Below, piece after piece: positions 26,766 through 35,740 of a DNA stretch of 64,000 nt. The DNA is from Gordonia hankookensis (GTDB lineage Bacteria > Actinomycetota > Actinomycetes > Mycobacteriales > Mycobacteriaceae): positions 1,550,001-1,614,000 of the forward strand of contig NZ_JACWMS010000001.1 in the NCBI RefSeq assembly GCF_014673215.1. Reading direction: 5' to 3'. The position numbers were made by a program, and so were the translations under genes. Every line of letters begins with the position of its first letter. Positions within the stretch are counted from its first letter, which is position 1. The notes under the pieces were generated by a model. That model saw nothing but the letters and a program-made list of their open reading frames with translations. It did not search any database and was not told where the DNA came from.

Positions 26766-27248
26766 ATGGTGAAGACGCTGGGGCAGCAGGGGTATGAGCA
26801 GGTCCTGACGGCCGTCTGGACGCCCCAGGCCGGTGTCGAGGTGCCGGAGATCGACCTGCCTGCAGAATGGGAAGTGGCACTACGTCGGGTCGGTCACGAC
26901 CTGCGCGCCCGCCAATACGCCGGCCGGATCGAGCGCATCGACTGGGTCGGCGAGTACGACGACCACAGCGGTTACGTGGCCGTGCTGAGTTCGGTCACGA
27001 GCGAGGGGCGACCCGCCGAAGGTCTGGGCACCTGCGAAGCGGCGCCGCTCGACAGCACCGAGGACGAGATTGCCCGATACCTGGCCTATGTCGTTCAGGA
27101 TGAAGTGGCCCGGGCTCACGTCGCCTGGCCGTGGGCAGACGGCGGCGGATTCTGCACGCCGCGCCTCGCCGACGACGAAGCGGTGTGGGTCGACGGACGC
27201 GGCCAGAATATCGGTCAGATCGGCCGATTGGGCGATACCGCGGGATGA
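26766..27248 (+). CDS. Hypothetical protein (160 aa)
   Basis: An open frame of 160 codons from the ATG at 26766 (an upstream start at 26724 is possible). The protein is acidic and soluble (PEIDLPAEWEVALRRVGHDLRARQY ... DDEAVWVDGRGQNIG). No family recognised. It keeps actinobacterial codon use and lies between the Rieske/hydrolase pair and the HNH gene, with 148 bp of featureless sequence before it. Its antisense and other frames are less convincing. It may belong to the HNH region rather than the catabolic cluster. Confidence 0.5.
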   Translation: MVKTLGQQGYEQVLTAVWTPQAGVEVPEIDLPAEWEVALRRVGHDLRARQYAGRIERIDWVGEYDDHSGYVAVLSSVTSEGRPAEGLGTCEAAPLDSTEDEIARYLAYVVQDEVARAHVAWPWADGGGFCTPRLADDEAVWVDGRGQNIGQIGRLGDTAG

Positions 27249-27320
27249 GCAGTGGGCTCGCGAAGTTCTCCAGATCCCTGTCGAAACGGGCTTGCACACC
27301 GGCAGACCATGCAATAGACT

Positions 27321-27336
27321 TCGAACATACGTTCGA
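27321..27336. promoter_or_regulatory. LexA (SOS) box
   Basis: TCGAACATACGTTCGA is a perfect 16-bp palindrome matching the actinobacterial SOS box TCGAAC-N4-GTTCGA. It lies 27 bp upstream of the HNH gene start. LexA boxes upstream of 13E12/DUF222 HNH genes are established in Mycobacterium tuberculosis; here the match is seen in sequence only. Confidence 0.85.
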
Positions 27337-27363
27337 CTCGATGCTTCCGGGGGGTGCAGCGCG

Positions 27364-28947
27364 ATGGCGTACCACGCCGAGGAATCCGCGATCTCTGCCC
27401 GCTACCGTGAACTCCACGCCCTCCTCGACGAGATCGAAGAACTCGAGACCACGGCCGCAACCGACACCGAGATCGTCGCTGCCGCAGAGTCTCACGAGCG
27501 CGCGGCTCGGCGGATGAGCTGGATCGGACACCGTCGGGTGTTGGACGTCTCCGACCGTGACGCACACCGCAAGTCCGGCTACCGGTCGCTGGCCGATTTC
27601 ATGTCCTATCGGCTACGCATCAGCGATCCGCGACGCCGGATGAAGCAGATGGAGGCGGTGGGCCGGATGTATTCGATCGTCGGCGAGCTCCTGCCACCGC
27701 GCTGCCCGAACACCGCGCGAGCGCTGGCCGAGGGCGCCATCGGCCCCGCTCACGTCCAGGCAGTCCTGGAGACACTCGACCGCATTCCCGCGGCCATACC
27801 CGCCGACGAGAAGGACGCGGCCGAAGCCATGTTCGCCGATCTGGCCCGCGAACACACTCCGCGCGAACTCACCGACCTGGGCGCACGTCTGCTCGCCCAC
27901 CTGGACCCCAACGGCACCCTCACCGACGACCGCGACCGCAAGAGGCAACGCGGATTGAGCCTCGGCAAGCAGGACGCCCAGTCCATGAGCAGACTCCGCG
28001 GCAGCCTCGACCCCACAACCCGCGCCATGTTCGACGTCGTACTCGCTGCCTGGGCGGAGCCGGGAATGAACAACCCCGACGACGACCAATCGCCTGCCGG
28101 AATGAAGGACAATGCCGACCCGAGAACGCTGAGAGAAGCTGCCCAGCGCGACAACAGGTCACCAGCGCAACGCAACCACGATGCACTCAAGGCCCTGCTC
28201 GAGACAGCTCTGGACGGCGGCGCCCTCGGCACCAGCCACCGCGGCCTGCCACCGCACCTGATCGTCAAGATCACCGAATCCGAACTCCGCGAGCTCGCAG
28301 GCGTCGGACACACCGCCACCGGTGCCCGCTTGCCGATCAGCGACGTCGTCGAGCTGGCCGCCCGCGCCCACATGCACTTGGCCGTGTTCGCCGACCACAC
28401 CGCACAGTCGCTCTACCTCGGCACCGCCAAGAGACTCGCCAACCAGGCACAGCGATTCATGCTCTTCGCCCAGCCCGGCGGGAGCGGCTGCTCGTGCCCC
28501 AGCTGCAGCCAACCGTTCACACAAGTCGAAGTCCATCACGCCGAACGAGATTGGGCCGACGGCGGCCTCACCGACATCAACCAACTCGCACCGGCATGCC
28601 CCCGGCACAACCGAATGGTCGGCCCCAAACCCGGACAGTGGACAACCCGCATCATCCGAGAAGGGCCCGACGCCGGACACGCCGAATGGGCACTCAACAC
28701 CGACGGCACCGGCCCACCCCCACCTGCACGCGTCAACCGCGGCCACAGCATCGGCGACGTCTTCCACCGTTACGTTCGCGAAGAGGCGATGACCCCTGCC
28801 CACAACCCGGTTGAACCGAGCACACCAACGGCTCGCGACAACCGGTCGATCGCCGAGCGCGGTCTCGGCCGGCTACTCGCCCACGGATGCCCCCAACGCA
28901 CCCGGATCGATATCAGTCACTGGCCGGCAACGCTTTCGACTCCTTGA
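27364..28947 (+). CDS. DUF222 / 13E12-type HNH endonuclease
   Basis: A 527-residue protein: N-terminal DUF222 region (RYRELHALLDEIEEL ... RMSWIGHRRVLDVSDRDAHRKSGYRSLADFMSYRLRIS) and a C-terminal HNH motif (VHHAERDWADGGLTDINQLAPACPRHNRMV) with Zn-type Cys in CSCPSC. 13E12-repeat proteins occur in many copies in mycolate actinobacteria; they are SOS-induced nucleases of unclear role. ATG 27364 follows the LexA box by 27 bp. The open frame extends upstream to 27070, but that part overlaps the SOS box and is not coding. It ends 35 bp inside the convergent small gene at 28913. Unlikely to be part of the catabolic pathway. Confidence 0.9.
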   Translation: MAYHAEESAISARYRELHALLDEIEELETTAATDTEIVAAAESHERAARRMSWIGHRRVLDVSDRDAHRKSGYRSLADFMSYRLRISDPRRRMKQMEAVGRMYSIVGELLPPRCPNTARALAEGAIGPAHVQAVLETLDRIPAAIPADEKDAAEAMFADLAREHTPRELTDLGARLLAHLDPNGTLTDDRDRKRQRGLSLGKQDAQSMSRLRGSLDPTTRAMFDVVLAAWAEPGMNNPDDDQSPAGMKDNADPRTLREAAQRDNRSPAQRNHDALKALLETALDGGALGTSHRGLPPHLIVKITESELRELAGVGHTATGARLPISDVVELAARAHMHLAVFADHTAQSLYLGTAKRLANQAQRFMLFAQPGGSGCSCPSCSQPFTQVEVHHAERDWADGGLTDINQLAPACPRHNRMVGPKPGQWTTRIIREGPDAGHAEWALNTDGTGPPPPARVNRGHSIGDVFHRYVREEAMTPAHNPVEPSTPTARDNRSIAERGLGRLLAHGCPQRTRIDISHWPATLSTP

Positions 28948-29218
28948 ATACGAGAACCACATCGCCCACCGACAATGCACCGGCACCCGCCTTCGTCACC
29001 AGGACCTCGGCACCTCCCTCATCGACGTAACGCTTGCCGAGCACCGTCCCGCCCGCGAACCGATCATCGAGAGAGACGCCATCAGCCGCCGGAGTACCCA
29101 CTTCCACCATCGCGACACCGCCGCACCGTAGATCGTCCAGCGAATCCGCCGGGCTGATCACGATGACCTGGGTGTCGCACACCTGGCTCGCCAACCGACT
29201 ACCAGTCTTGATCATCAC
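28913..29218 (-). CDS. Small conserved protein next to acyl-CoA synthetase (101 aa)
   Basis: A 101-residue protein (MMIKTGSRLASQVCDTQVIVIS ... GKRYVDEGGAEVLVTKAGAGALSVGDV). Conserved-looking small proteins of this type occur next to FadD/ALDH genes in actinobacteria; I know of no assigned function. Cys residues (QVCDT, LRCGG) are spaced like a metal or nucleotide-binding knuckle. It is the last gene of the leftward operon, 11 bp after the ligase, and overlaps the end of the HNH gene by 35 bp. Confidence 0.65.
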   Translation of the reverse strand: MMIKTGSRLASQVCDTQVIVISPADSLDDLRCGGVAMVEVGTPAADGVSLDDRFAGGTVLGKRYVDEGGAEVLVTKAGAGALSVGDVVLVFKESKALPASD

Positions 29219-29229
29219 ATGCTCCTTTG

Positions 29230-30759
29230 CTATTCAGCCCGCACCGGGCGAAGTTCCGCAACCAGAACGCGCCGCAGAAGTTTTCCGGTCGGGGTGGTCG
29301 GCAGATCGTCGCGGAACACCACTCGATCAGGCGTCCGGGAGCCGCGCAGTCGACCGCGGACAAAGGCCCGCAGCTCTTCGGGATCCGGATCGGTGCCGGC
29401 CCTCGGCACCACGACGGCGGTCATCGCCTGACCCCACTCGACGTCGTCCACACCGATCACGGCCACCGACCGGACCTGTGGATGCTCCACCAGCACATCC
29501 TCCACTTCGGCCGGCGAGATGTTCTCCCCGCCGCGGATGATCGTGTCGTCGGAACGGCCCCCGATGTACAGATAGCCATCCGTATCGAAGCTCGCGACAT
29601 CCTTCGTCGGAAACCATCCGTCCGCGTCCAGCACGGATCCGATGTCGGAGTACTTCCCGGACACCTGCGGGCCCCGGATGAACAGCTCACCGGTCTCGCC
29701 GACGGGCACCACATCTCCGGACTCGTCCCGGATCTGCAATTCGACCCCAGGCACCGGACGCCCTACCGATCCCAGCCGCCGTGCGATGGCAGGTTCGTCT
29801 GCGCCGAGAGCGTCCCGATGATCCTGCGGCGTGAGAATCGTTATGGTGGAACTGGTCTCGGTCAGGCCGTAGGCATTCACCAGTCCGACGTGCGGCAGCA
29901 ACTCCAGCGTCCGGCGCACCAGCGGCAGCGGGACCTTGGCCCCGCCATACGCGAGGTTGCGCAGAGTGGGCAGCGTGGCCTCCTCTGCCTCGATGACGGC
30001 GACGATCCGGTCGAGCATCGTCGGGACCACGGTCGCCGTCGTGATGCGCTCCTCTCCCACCAGCCGCACCCATGCGACCGGCTCGAACTGGCGCAGATAG
30101 ACCATCCGGCGTCCCGCGAAGAGATTGGTGAGCGCCGCCCCCACGCCCGCTATGTGATAGGGCGGGACGCAGATCAGCACCGCGTCGTCAGGGTCAGCCG
30201 AAGCGAAATCGACTGTGCCCATGACATAGTTGGTCAGATTCCCATGGGTGAGCTCGACGGCCTTCGGACGCGACGTCGTTCCCGAGGTGAACAGCACCAC
30301 CGCCACCGTGTCGGGGTCGACGGCGACGCCTGCGACAGTGCCATCGAACTCGGGCAGTGGTTGTTCGAGTGGCGGCGTCTCGAGTGACGCCAGGAAGTCT
30401 GCGGAATCGATGGTCTGTATGCCTGCCCCCTCGACCACACCGACATACTCGTAGTCCGCGATCACCACCGGATCGGGCAACCGTCCGATGAGCTCGCGCA
30501 ACGCCGATTCGCCGAGGCGGTAGTTCAGCGGCGTGAACGCCAGACCGGCGCGCGCCGAGGCAAAGATCAGGAGTGGCAACAGCACCCCTCCGGTTCCGAC
30601 GTACACCACGTGCCCCGCCCCGGTGGCGGCAATCCGGTCCGCACCTCGGGCACTCATGCGGTCGATGTCGGCCACGGTCACCCGCACGTCGTCTGATGCG
30701 ATGGCGATCCGTTCCGGGTCGGTCGAGACCGCCATTTCCAGTAGCAAGGGAATACTCAT
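29230..30759 (-). CDS. AMP-dependent acyl-CoA synthetase
   Basis: A 509-residue ANL ligase: P-loop FTSGTTSRPKAVELTHGN near residue 162, A5 AYGLTETSSTITIL, hinge DDTIIRGGENISPAEVE, and catalytic Lys in TPTGKLLRR. This is a standard medium/long-chain or aromatic acyl-CoA synthetase, different from the FadD19-like pair. It lies 4 bp after the ALDH and 11 bp before the small gene, in the six-gene leftward unit driven from the operator at 35678. Its likely substrate is the acid made by the two ALDHs in the same unit. Confidence 0.85.
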   Translation of the reverse strand: MSIPLLLEMAVSTDPERIAIASDDVRVTVADIDRMSARGADRIAATGAGHVVYVGTGGVLLPLLIFASARAGLAFTPLNYRLGESALRELIGRLPDPVVIADYEYVGVVEGAGIQTIDSADFLASLETPPLEQPLPEFDGTVAGVAVDPDTVAVVLFTSGTTSRPKAVELTHGNLTNYVMGTVDFASADPDDAVLICVPPYHIAGVGAALTNLFAGRRMVYLRQFEPVAWVRLVGEERITTATVVPTMLDRIVAVIEAEEATLPTLRNLAYGGAKVPLPLVRRTLELLPHVGLVNAYGLTETSSTITILTPQDHRDALGADEPAIARRLGSVGRPVPGVELQIRDESGDVVPVGETGELFIRGPQVSGKYSDIGSVLDADGWFPTKDVASFDTDGYLYIGGRSDDTIIRGGENISPAEVEDVLVEHPQVRSVAVIGVDDVEWGQAMTAVVVPRAGTDPDPEELRAFVRGRLRGSRTPDRVVFRDDLPTTPTGKLLRRVLVAELRPVRAE

Positions 30760-30763
30760 GAGG

Positions 30764-32305
30764 TCACCTCAGGTCGGATGTGGTCGGTACTGAAGCGGAC
30801 ACGCGCTGACCATCACCACCGAGTCTGCGTCGCGTGCGTCGGCGCGCGCTCCGGATCGTGATGGCGGCGATCGTCCGCGCAGCGCGGCTGAAAGGCTGGA
30901 CCGCGCTGGACGTGGTCACACTGAACGGCAGGTCCGAACCCACGACGGTGCGATAGTGACTGAACGTGTCGAACCCCGCCTTGCCGTGGTAGGCCCCCAT
31001 CCCGCTGTTGCCCACACCGCCGAAAGGCGCTGCCGCAGGCAGCATGTGCAATCCGAACTCGTTGCGCGCGACGCCACCACTCCGGGTGTGTCGCACGTAC
31101 TCCCGGAACGCGGCCCGGTCGGGACCGAACCAGTACGTCACCAGCGGCGCCGGCCGAGCATTGACGTGATCGACGACGTCGGACAGTCGATCGTACGGCT
31201 TGACCACCAGCACCGGGCCGAAGATCTCCTCGTGCGCGATCCTCATCCGATCGTCGACGTCGCGCACGATGGTCGGCGGGATCTTCCGTGAGTCCGGATC
31301 AGGCAGATCCTCACCCTGCGGGACAACGGTTTCGACACGCGCGCCATGACGGCGGGCATCCTCGATCAACCCGATCACGCGATCGAAATTCGCCTGGTTC
31401 ACACTCGCCGGATACTGGGGATCATCGACCACCGAGGGAAATGCCGCGGCCAGCGTGTCTTTCGCCTGCGTGACAAAGGCATCGATCTGGCCATTCGGGA
31501 CGAACACGTAGTCTGGGCAGACACAGACCTGACCGCCGTTCACCATGCGTCCCAGCGCTATCCGTGATGCTGACCGTCTGATGTCCGCATCGGGTGCGAC
31601 GACGACAGGGTTCTTGCCGCCCAACTCGAGAGTGACCGGGACCAGGTTGTCCGACGCGGCGCGTTGCACGAGCTTGCCGACGCCCGGTGAACCGGTGAAG
31701 AAGAGGTGATCGAACGGCAGCGAGGAGAAGTCGGCCGCCGCCATCGCATCCCCGGTGACCACGGCGAGCTCGGCGGGGTCGAAATACTGTGCGGCCAAGG
31801 TCTTCATCAATTCCGCGGTCGCGGCGGTGACCTCCGACATCTTGATCATCACCCGATTGCCGGCGGCGAACGCCGCGACCGCAGGCACGATCACCAGCTG
31901 CACCGGGAAGTTCCACGGTCCGATGATGCCGACCACGCCGAGCGGGCTCGGCACGACCTCGGCGCGGATCCCCAATGCCCGACCGGCACGCAGGATCTTG
32001 CTCTCCCGCATCCACTTCGGGATGTTCGACCGGGTGTGTTCGATCTGTGAGATGCAGCCAACGATCTCCGTCGACAGGGTGCCGAGCCTCGACTTACTGC
32101 CGAAATCCTGCACCAGTGCATCGACGAGGGCATCGGCGTTGTCGACCATGAGGGCCACCAGCCGGTCTATGCGGTTGCGCCGCGTGGCCACGTCCGGTGG
32201 GCCATCGGCGAGGAAGGCCCGGCGCTGCATCTCCATCAGCGCGAGCATCTCGTCGCGGTGCGAGACCGACGCGGTGGTGTCTGCGGTTCCGTCAACGGTG
32301 CTCAC
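30764..32305 (-). CDS. Aldehyde dehydrogenase (coniferyl-aldehyde dehydrogenase-like)
   Basis: A 513-residue ALDH superfamily protein: IGPWNFPVQL, FFTGSPGVGKLV, catalytic Glu in TLELGGKNPVV and catalytic Cys in MVNGGQVCVCPDYVFVP, the arrangement of the CALDH subgroup. GTG 32305 gives a family-length N-terminus (STVDGTADT...) with GAGGGG upstream; the longer open frame to 32584 overlaps the HIBADH-like gene. The basic C-terminal tail (RRRTRRRLGGDG) of about 30 residues is unusual. Fourth gene of the operon. Probably converts an aldehyde to an acid with NAD(P). Confidence 0.85.
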   Translation of the reverse strand: MSTVDGTADTTASVSHRDEMLALMEMQRRAFLADGPPDVATRRNRIDRLVALMVDNADALVDALVQDFGSKSRLGTLSTEIVGCISQIEHTRSNIPKWMRESKILRAGRALGIRAEVVPSPLGVVGIIGPWNFPVQLVIVPAVAAFAAGNRVMIKMSEVTAATAELMKTLAAQYFDPAELAVVTGDAMAAADFSSLPFDHLFFTGSPGVGKLVQRAASDNLVPVTLELGGKNPVVVAPDADIRRSASRIALGRMVNGGQVCVCPDYVFVPNGQIDAFVTQAKDTLAAAFPSVVDDPQYPASVNQANFDRVIGLIEDARRHGARVETVVPQGEDLPDPDSRKIPPTIVRDVDDRMRIAHEEIFGPVLVVKPYDRLSDVVDHVNARPAPLVTYWFGPDRAAFREYVRHTRSGGVARNEFGLHMLPAAAPFGGVGNSGMGAYHGKAGFDTFSHYRTVVGSDLPFSVTTSSAVQPFSRAARTIAAITIRSARRRTRRRLGGDGQRVSASVPTTSDLR

Positions 32306-32315
32306 AGCCCGCCCC

Positions 32316-33173
32316 TCACGACAGTTCGATCGGTCCGGCGTCCACGACCGACCGCAGCCAGCCCAGATCGACACCGGCATCCTCGGCCGCCACCACGCAC
32401 GCCGCGACATCTTTCCGGAGAAAGGGCGAGGCAACCTTGGTGAAGGTCCCGACGTCGCCCAACAGCTGGACCGACGCGAGGGCATGACTCCTCCCACTGG
32501 AGACCGCGACCGCCGACAACAGCTGTTCGCCGCCGACTCCCAGCCGCTCGCCGAGTTCCACCGCGGCGGCCACGAGTTGGGCATTCGCGGCGAACAGCAT
32601 GTTGTTGACGAGCTTCAGGTTGAGGGCACTGCCCGGTCCACCCGTTCGAAGGATCGGATCCGCGTACGCCGCCAGCACCGGCTCGGCCCGCTCCACGGCC
32701 GCCTCGTCACCGCCGAGGAGGACGGTGAGTCGGCCGGCCTCGATGTCGGTCGCCGCCCCGCTGACCGGTGCGTCGATGAGCGCCGGTCCGTCGGGGTACT
32801 CGGCACCGAGCTTCTCCAAGGTGCTGACGTTGCCGGTGGTGTGCGAGACCACCACACTGCCGGCTCTCGCGTTGGACATGAATCCATCTGGGCCACCGGC
32901 CAGATCGGCCAACTGAGCGTCCGAGAACAGGCAGACGATCAGGATGTCGGACCGGGCCGCGACATCGGCGACCGAGTCCGCGAGCCGCGCCCCCGCCTCC
33001 GCCAGCCGTTCCCGCACCTCGTCACGTCGTGCGTAGAGCACCACGTCGTGACCGGCACCGAGCAACCGGCGAACCATCGGCTCGCCCATCTGACCCGCAC
33101 CGATGAATCCGATGATCTCTGGCACCGACGTCACCTCACCTTCCGCTGAAACCGTGTCCCGACCGTTGTCCAC
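32316..33173 (-). CDS. NAD(P)-dependent 3-hydroxyisobutyrate dehydrogenase-like protein
   Basis: A beta-hydroxyacid dehydrogenase of up to 285 residues: Rossmann motif GFIGAGQMGEPMVRRLLGAGH, substrate motif DAPVSGAATDIEAG, and catalytic Lys in LKLVNNMLFAANAQ. The start is uncertain: the frame begins with GTG 33173, but GTG at 33134, preceded by GGAAGG and only a few residues before the Rossmann strand, may be the true start. It lies 8 bp from the SDR and 10 bp from the ALDH in the same operon. Likely oxidises a branched beta-hydroxy acid. Confidence 0.8.
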   Translation of the reverse strand: MDNGRDTVSAEGEVTSVPEIIGFIGAGQMGEPMVRRLLGAGHDVVLYARRDEVRERLAEAGARLADSVADVAARSDILIVCLFSDAQLADLAGGPDGFMSNARAGSVVVSHTTGNVSTLEKLGAEYPDGPALIDAPVSGAATDIEAGRLTVLLGGDEAAVERAEPVLAAYADPILRTGGPGSALNLKLVNNMLFAANAQLVAAAVELGERLGVGGEQLLSAVAVSSGRSHALASVQLLGDVGTFTKVASPFLRKDVAACVVAAEDAGVDLGWLRSVVDAGPIELS

Positions 33174-33180
33174 CTACCGC

Positions 33181-34029
33181 TCATCCCTTCCAGGGCACCG
33201 ACTTCACATAGCCTCCGGCGTCGATCCGCAGCTGGGTGCCGGTGATGAATCGCGCGGAGTCGCTCGCCAGGAACACCACGGCCTCCGAGACGTCCTTGGG
33301 TTCGATGTAGGGCACGCGCATGGCCTGCATCGCCGGGAAGGCGACCTCCGCCTCCTCACGTGTCGGATGTTCGAGGTCGGGTCGAAACACCTTGTACATG
33401 CCCTCGTTGTGCAGCATGTCCGTGTTCACATTCGTCGGGTGCACCGCGTTGATCCGAATGTTCTTCTTGGCCAACTGCACAGCGAGGTCGTTGACGTAGC
33501 GCGCGACCATCTGCTTGGCAAGACTGTAGGCGGACCCACCCGGCCCCTGATTGGTGGCACTCCCCAGTTGCGCAGCCAGCGACCCGGTCGCGATGATCGA
33601 CGCGCCCTCGCCGAGGTGCGGCAGACTGCCCTGCACCACATTGAAAACGCCGGCGAGGTCGGTGTCGATGGTGTCCGACCAGGATTGCAGGGTCTGCCCC
33701 TTGCCCATCGGGCAGATACCGGCGTTCGCGACCACGATGTCGAGTCGTCCGAGCTGCTTCACGCCGTCGGCGATCGCATTCCACACCGCACTGCGTTCAC
33801 GCACGTCGGCCACGACGGAATGCACACGGACACCCTCCTTCTCGATGAACCGGACGGTCTCCTCGAGATCCTCCGGCCGCGCAAGCGGGTAGGTGTTGCC
33901 CTCGAGGTCCGCGCAGAGATCGAGCGCGATGATGTCGGCACCCTCCTGCGCCAGACTGATCGCGTGTGATCGCCCCTGTCCGCGGGCTGCGCCCGAGACG
34001 AGGGCCACCTTGTTGTCGAGTTTTCCCAT
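33181..34029 (-). CDS. Mycofactocin-coupled SDR oxidoreductase (carveol dehydrogenase-like)
   Basis: A 282-residue SDR: GAARGQGRSHAISLAQEGA, NAG in VVANAGICPMG, catalytic Ser, Tyr and Lys in GSAYSLAKQM. After the second strand it has the insertion DLCADLEGNTYPLARPEDLEETV, typical of the mycofactocin-coupled SDR group, in which NAD is tightly bound and the redox cofactor mycofactocin is used instead of free NAD. The mycofactocin biosynthesis genes are not in this window. Start ATG 34029 gives the family MGKLDNK N-terminus. Second gene of the operon after the ALDH. Likely oxidises a secondary or cyclic alcohol. Confidence 0.85.
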   Translation of the reverse strand: MGKLDNKVALVSGAARGQGRSHAISLAQEGADIIALDLCADLEGNTYPLARPEDLEETVRFIEKEGVRVHSVVADVRERSAVWNAIADGVKQLGRLDIVVANAGICPMGKGQTLQSWSDTIDTDLAGVFNVVQGSLPHLGEGASIIATGSLAAQLGSATNQGPGGSAYSLAKQMVARYVNDLAVQLAKKNIRINAVHPTNVNTDMLHNEGMYKVFRPDLEHPTREEAEVAFPAMQAMRVPYIEPKDVSEAVVFLASDSARFITGTQLRIDAGGYVKSVPWKG

Positions 34030-34081
34030 GTTCTGGTGCCTTTCTGTGGTCACTGACGAGCTCGGGCCATGCGAATGTGTG

Positions 34082-35626
34082 TCACGACTTGTTCCGCGGC
34101 AGCCGGTACCCGATGGTCTTGGTCTCCAGATACTGCGAGAACCCCTCGAGGCCGCACTGTCGGCCCACCCCGCTGTTCTTGTAGCCGCCGAATGGTGCGT
34201 CGGCGCCGTAGAACATCCCGCCGTTCACGCCGAGCGAGCCGGTCCGGATGCGTCGCGCGACCGCCATGCCGCGCTCGTTGCCGGCGGAGAGGATCGCGCC
34301 GGCGAGCCCGAAGGCGCTGTCGTTCGCGATCCGTACCGCGTCGTCGTCATCGGTGAACGGCATGATCACCACCACCGGGCCGAAGATCTCCTGCTGTGCG
34401 ATGGCCGCGGAGTTGTCGACCCCGGTGATGACGGTCGGTGCCACGAAGTGTCCGGCGCGGAGGTGATCGGGCAGACCGGCGTATTCGACTCCACCGGTGT
34501 GGAATTCGGCACCGTCGGTCCGGGCCTGCTCGAGGGCACCGAGCACCCGCTGCTTCTGTGCGGCACTGATCACCGGCCCGACAAAGGTGTCCGCCAGAGC
34601 CGGGTCCCCGACCGGGATCATCTGATAAGCCGCAGTCACGTTGGCGACGACCTCGTCGAGCAACGACTGATGCACCAGCAGGCGACTGTTGACCGCGCAG
34701 GCCTGTCCCGCGTGCGAACACGCACCCACGGCCCCCATGGTGACCTTGGACGGATCCGCGTCGTCGAGCACGATCATCGCCGACTTGCCGCCGAGTTCCA
34801 GGAAGGTCCGCTTCATCGTGGCTGCGCCCTCGCGCATGAGATGGCGGCCGACGGCGGTCGAACCGGTGAACGAGACGAGATCGACGCGTGGATCGCTCGC
34901 GAGCAATCCGGCGACCTCGTTGTCAGGGGTGGTCACCACGTTCACCACGCCGGGCGGGAAATCGGTCTTCTCCGCGATCAGGCGTCCGAGTCGCGCTGCG
35001 CTCCAGGGCGTGTTCGGATCGGGCTTGAGGACCACGGTGTTGCCTGCCGCCAGCGCAGGCCCGAGCTTGTTGAGGATGACCTCGATCGGATAGTTCGAGG
35101 GAGTGATGGCCGCGACCACCCCCGCCGGTTCCTTGACCACGGTTCGCACGTTGCGTGCACCGAACAGCCCGCCGCCGTCGAGGGTGCGCTCCCACTCGAA
35201 GTCATCGATGAGTGACGCCGGATAGCGCAACGAGTCGGCCAGCGGCCATTCGAGCTGGGCGTCGGAGGTGGACATCAGTGGGCAGCCGACCTCGGCGACG
35301 AGCTCTTCGCGCAGCTCTTCCTTCTCCGATTCGATGGCCGCCTGGAACTGGTCGAGACAACGCTTCCGGAGCGGCCGGTTGGTCGACCAATCGGTCTCGT
35401 CGAACGCCCGCCGCGCGGCACCGATGGCACGGTCCATGTCGTCGGCACCCGCAGCGGCCGCCACTCCCAGCACCAACCCGGTTGCCGGACTGAGATTCTC
35501 GAAGGTCACCTCACCGGTGGCCGGGGTCAACGCACCGTCGATGAGCAGCCTCGATTCCGATCGCTCGCCTGCGCGACGCCCGAGTTCCACACTCGGCGCC
35601 CCGGTACTCTCCACGACTTCGCTCAC
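34082..35626 (-). CDS. Aldehyde dehydrogenase
   Basis: A 514-residue ALDH: ITPSNYPIEVILNKLGPALA, SFTGSTAVGRHLM, catalytic Glu in FLELGGKSAMIVLDD and catalytic Cys in SHAGQACAVNSRLL. GTG 35626 is supported by AGGAGG five bases upstream, so the frame extension to 35650 is not needed. First gene of a leftward unit of six. The operator at 35678 (13 of 14) sits in its promoter, shared with the divergent CaiB transferase. Aldehyde substrate unknown. Confidence 0.85.
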   Translation of the reverse strand: MSEVVESTGAPSVELGRRAGERSESRLLIDGALTPATGEVTFENLSPATGLVLGVAAAAGADDMDRAIGAARRAFDETDWSTNRPLRKRCLDQFQAAIESEKEELREELVAEVGCPLMSTSDAQLEWPLADSLRYPASLIDDFEWERTLDGGGLFGARNVRTVVKEPAGVVAAITPSNYPIEVILNKLGPALAAGNTVVLKPDPNTPWSAARLGRLIAEKTDFPPGVVNVVTTPDNEVAGLLASDPRVDLVSFTGSTAVGRHLMREGAATMKRTFLELGGKSAMIVLDDADPSKVTMGAVGACSHAGQACAVNSRLLVHQSLLDEVVANVTAAYQMIPVGDPALADTFVGPVISAAQKQRVLGALEQARTDGAEFHTGGVEYAGLPDHLRAGHFVAPTVITGVDNSAAIAQQEIFGPVVVIMPFTDDDDAVRIANDSAFGLAGAILSAGNERGMAVARRIRTGSLGVNGGMFYGADAPFGGYKNSGVGRQCGLEGFSQYLETKTIGYRLPRNKS

Positions 35627-35677
35627 ACAGCCCTCCTGCTCTACGCACATTCGCTCGCGTCCACCCGACCGGATGAC

Positions 35678-35698
35678 TAACTGTAATTCTTACAGTAA
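35678..35698. promoter_or_regulatory. 21-bp operator, 13/14 match, divergent ALDH/CoA-transferase promoter
   Basis: TAACTGT at 35678-35684 and ACAGTAA at 35692-35698 with a 7-base spacer. One base differs from the perfect sites at 14826 and 24906. It is 52 bp from the ALDH start and 43 bp from the CaiB start. Confidence 0.8.
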
Positions 35699-35740
35699 TA
35701 TCTCTCAATGCTGTAGTGCCAATCTTTGGAGGGAACGCGG

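Noticed and set aside
27070..27363. N-terminal extension of the HNH protein
   Set aside because: It would read through the LexA box and give non-DUF222 sequence; ATG 27364 is the natural start.
27364..28947. HNH gene as a transposase or intron-encoded homing enzyme
   Set aside because: DUF222 plus LexA box identifies the 13E12 group; no terminal inverted repeats or target duplications seen.
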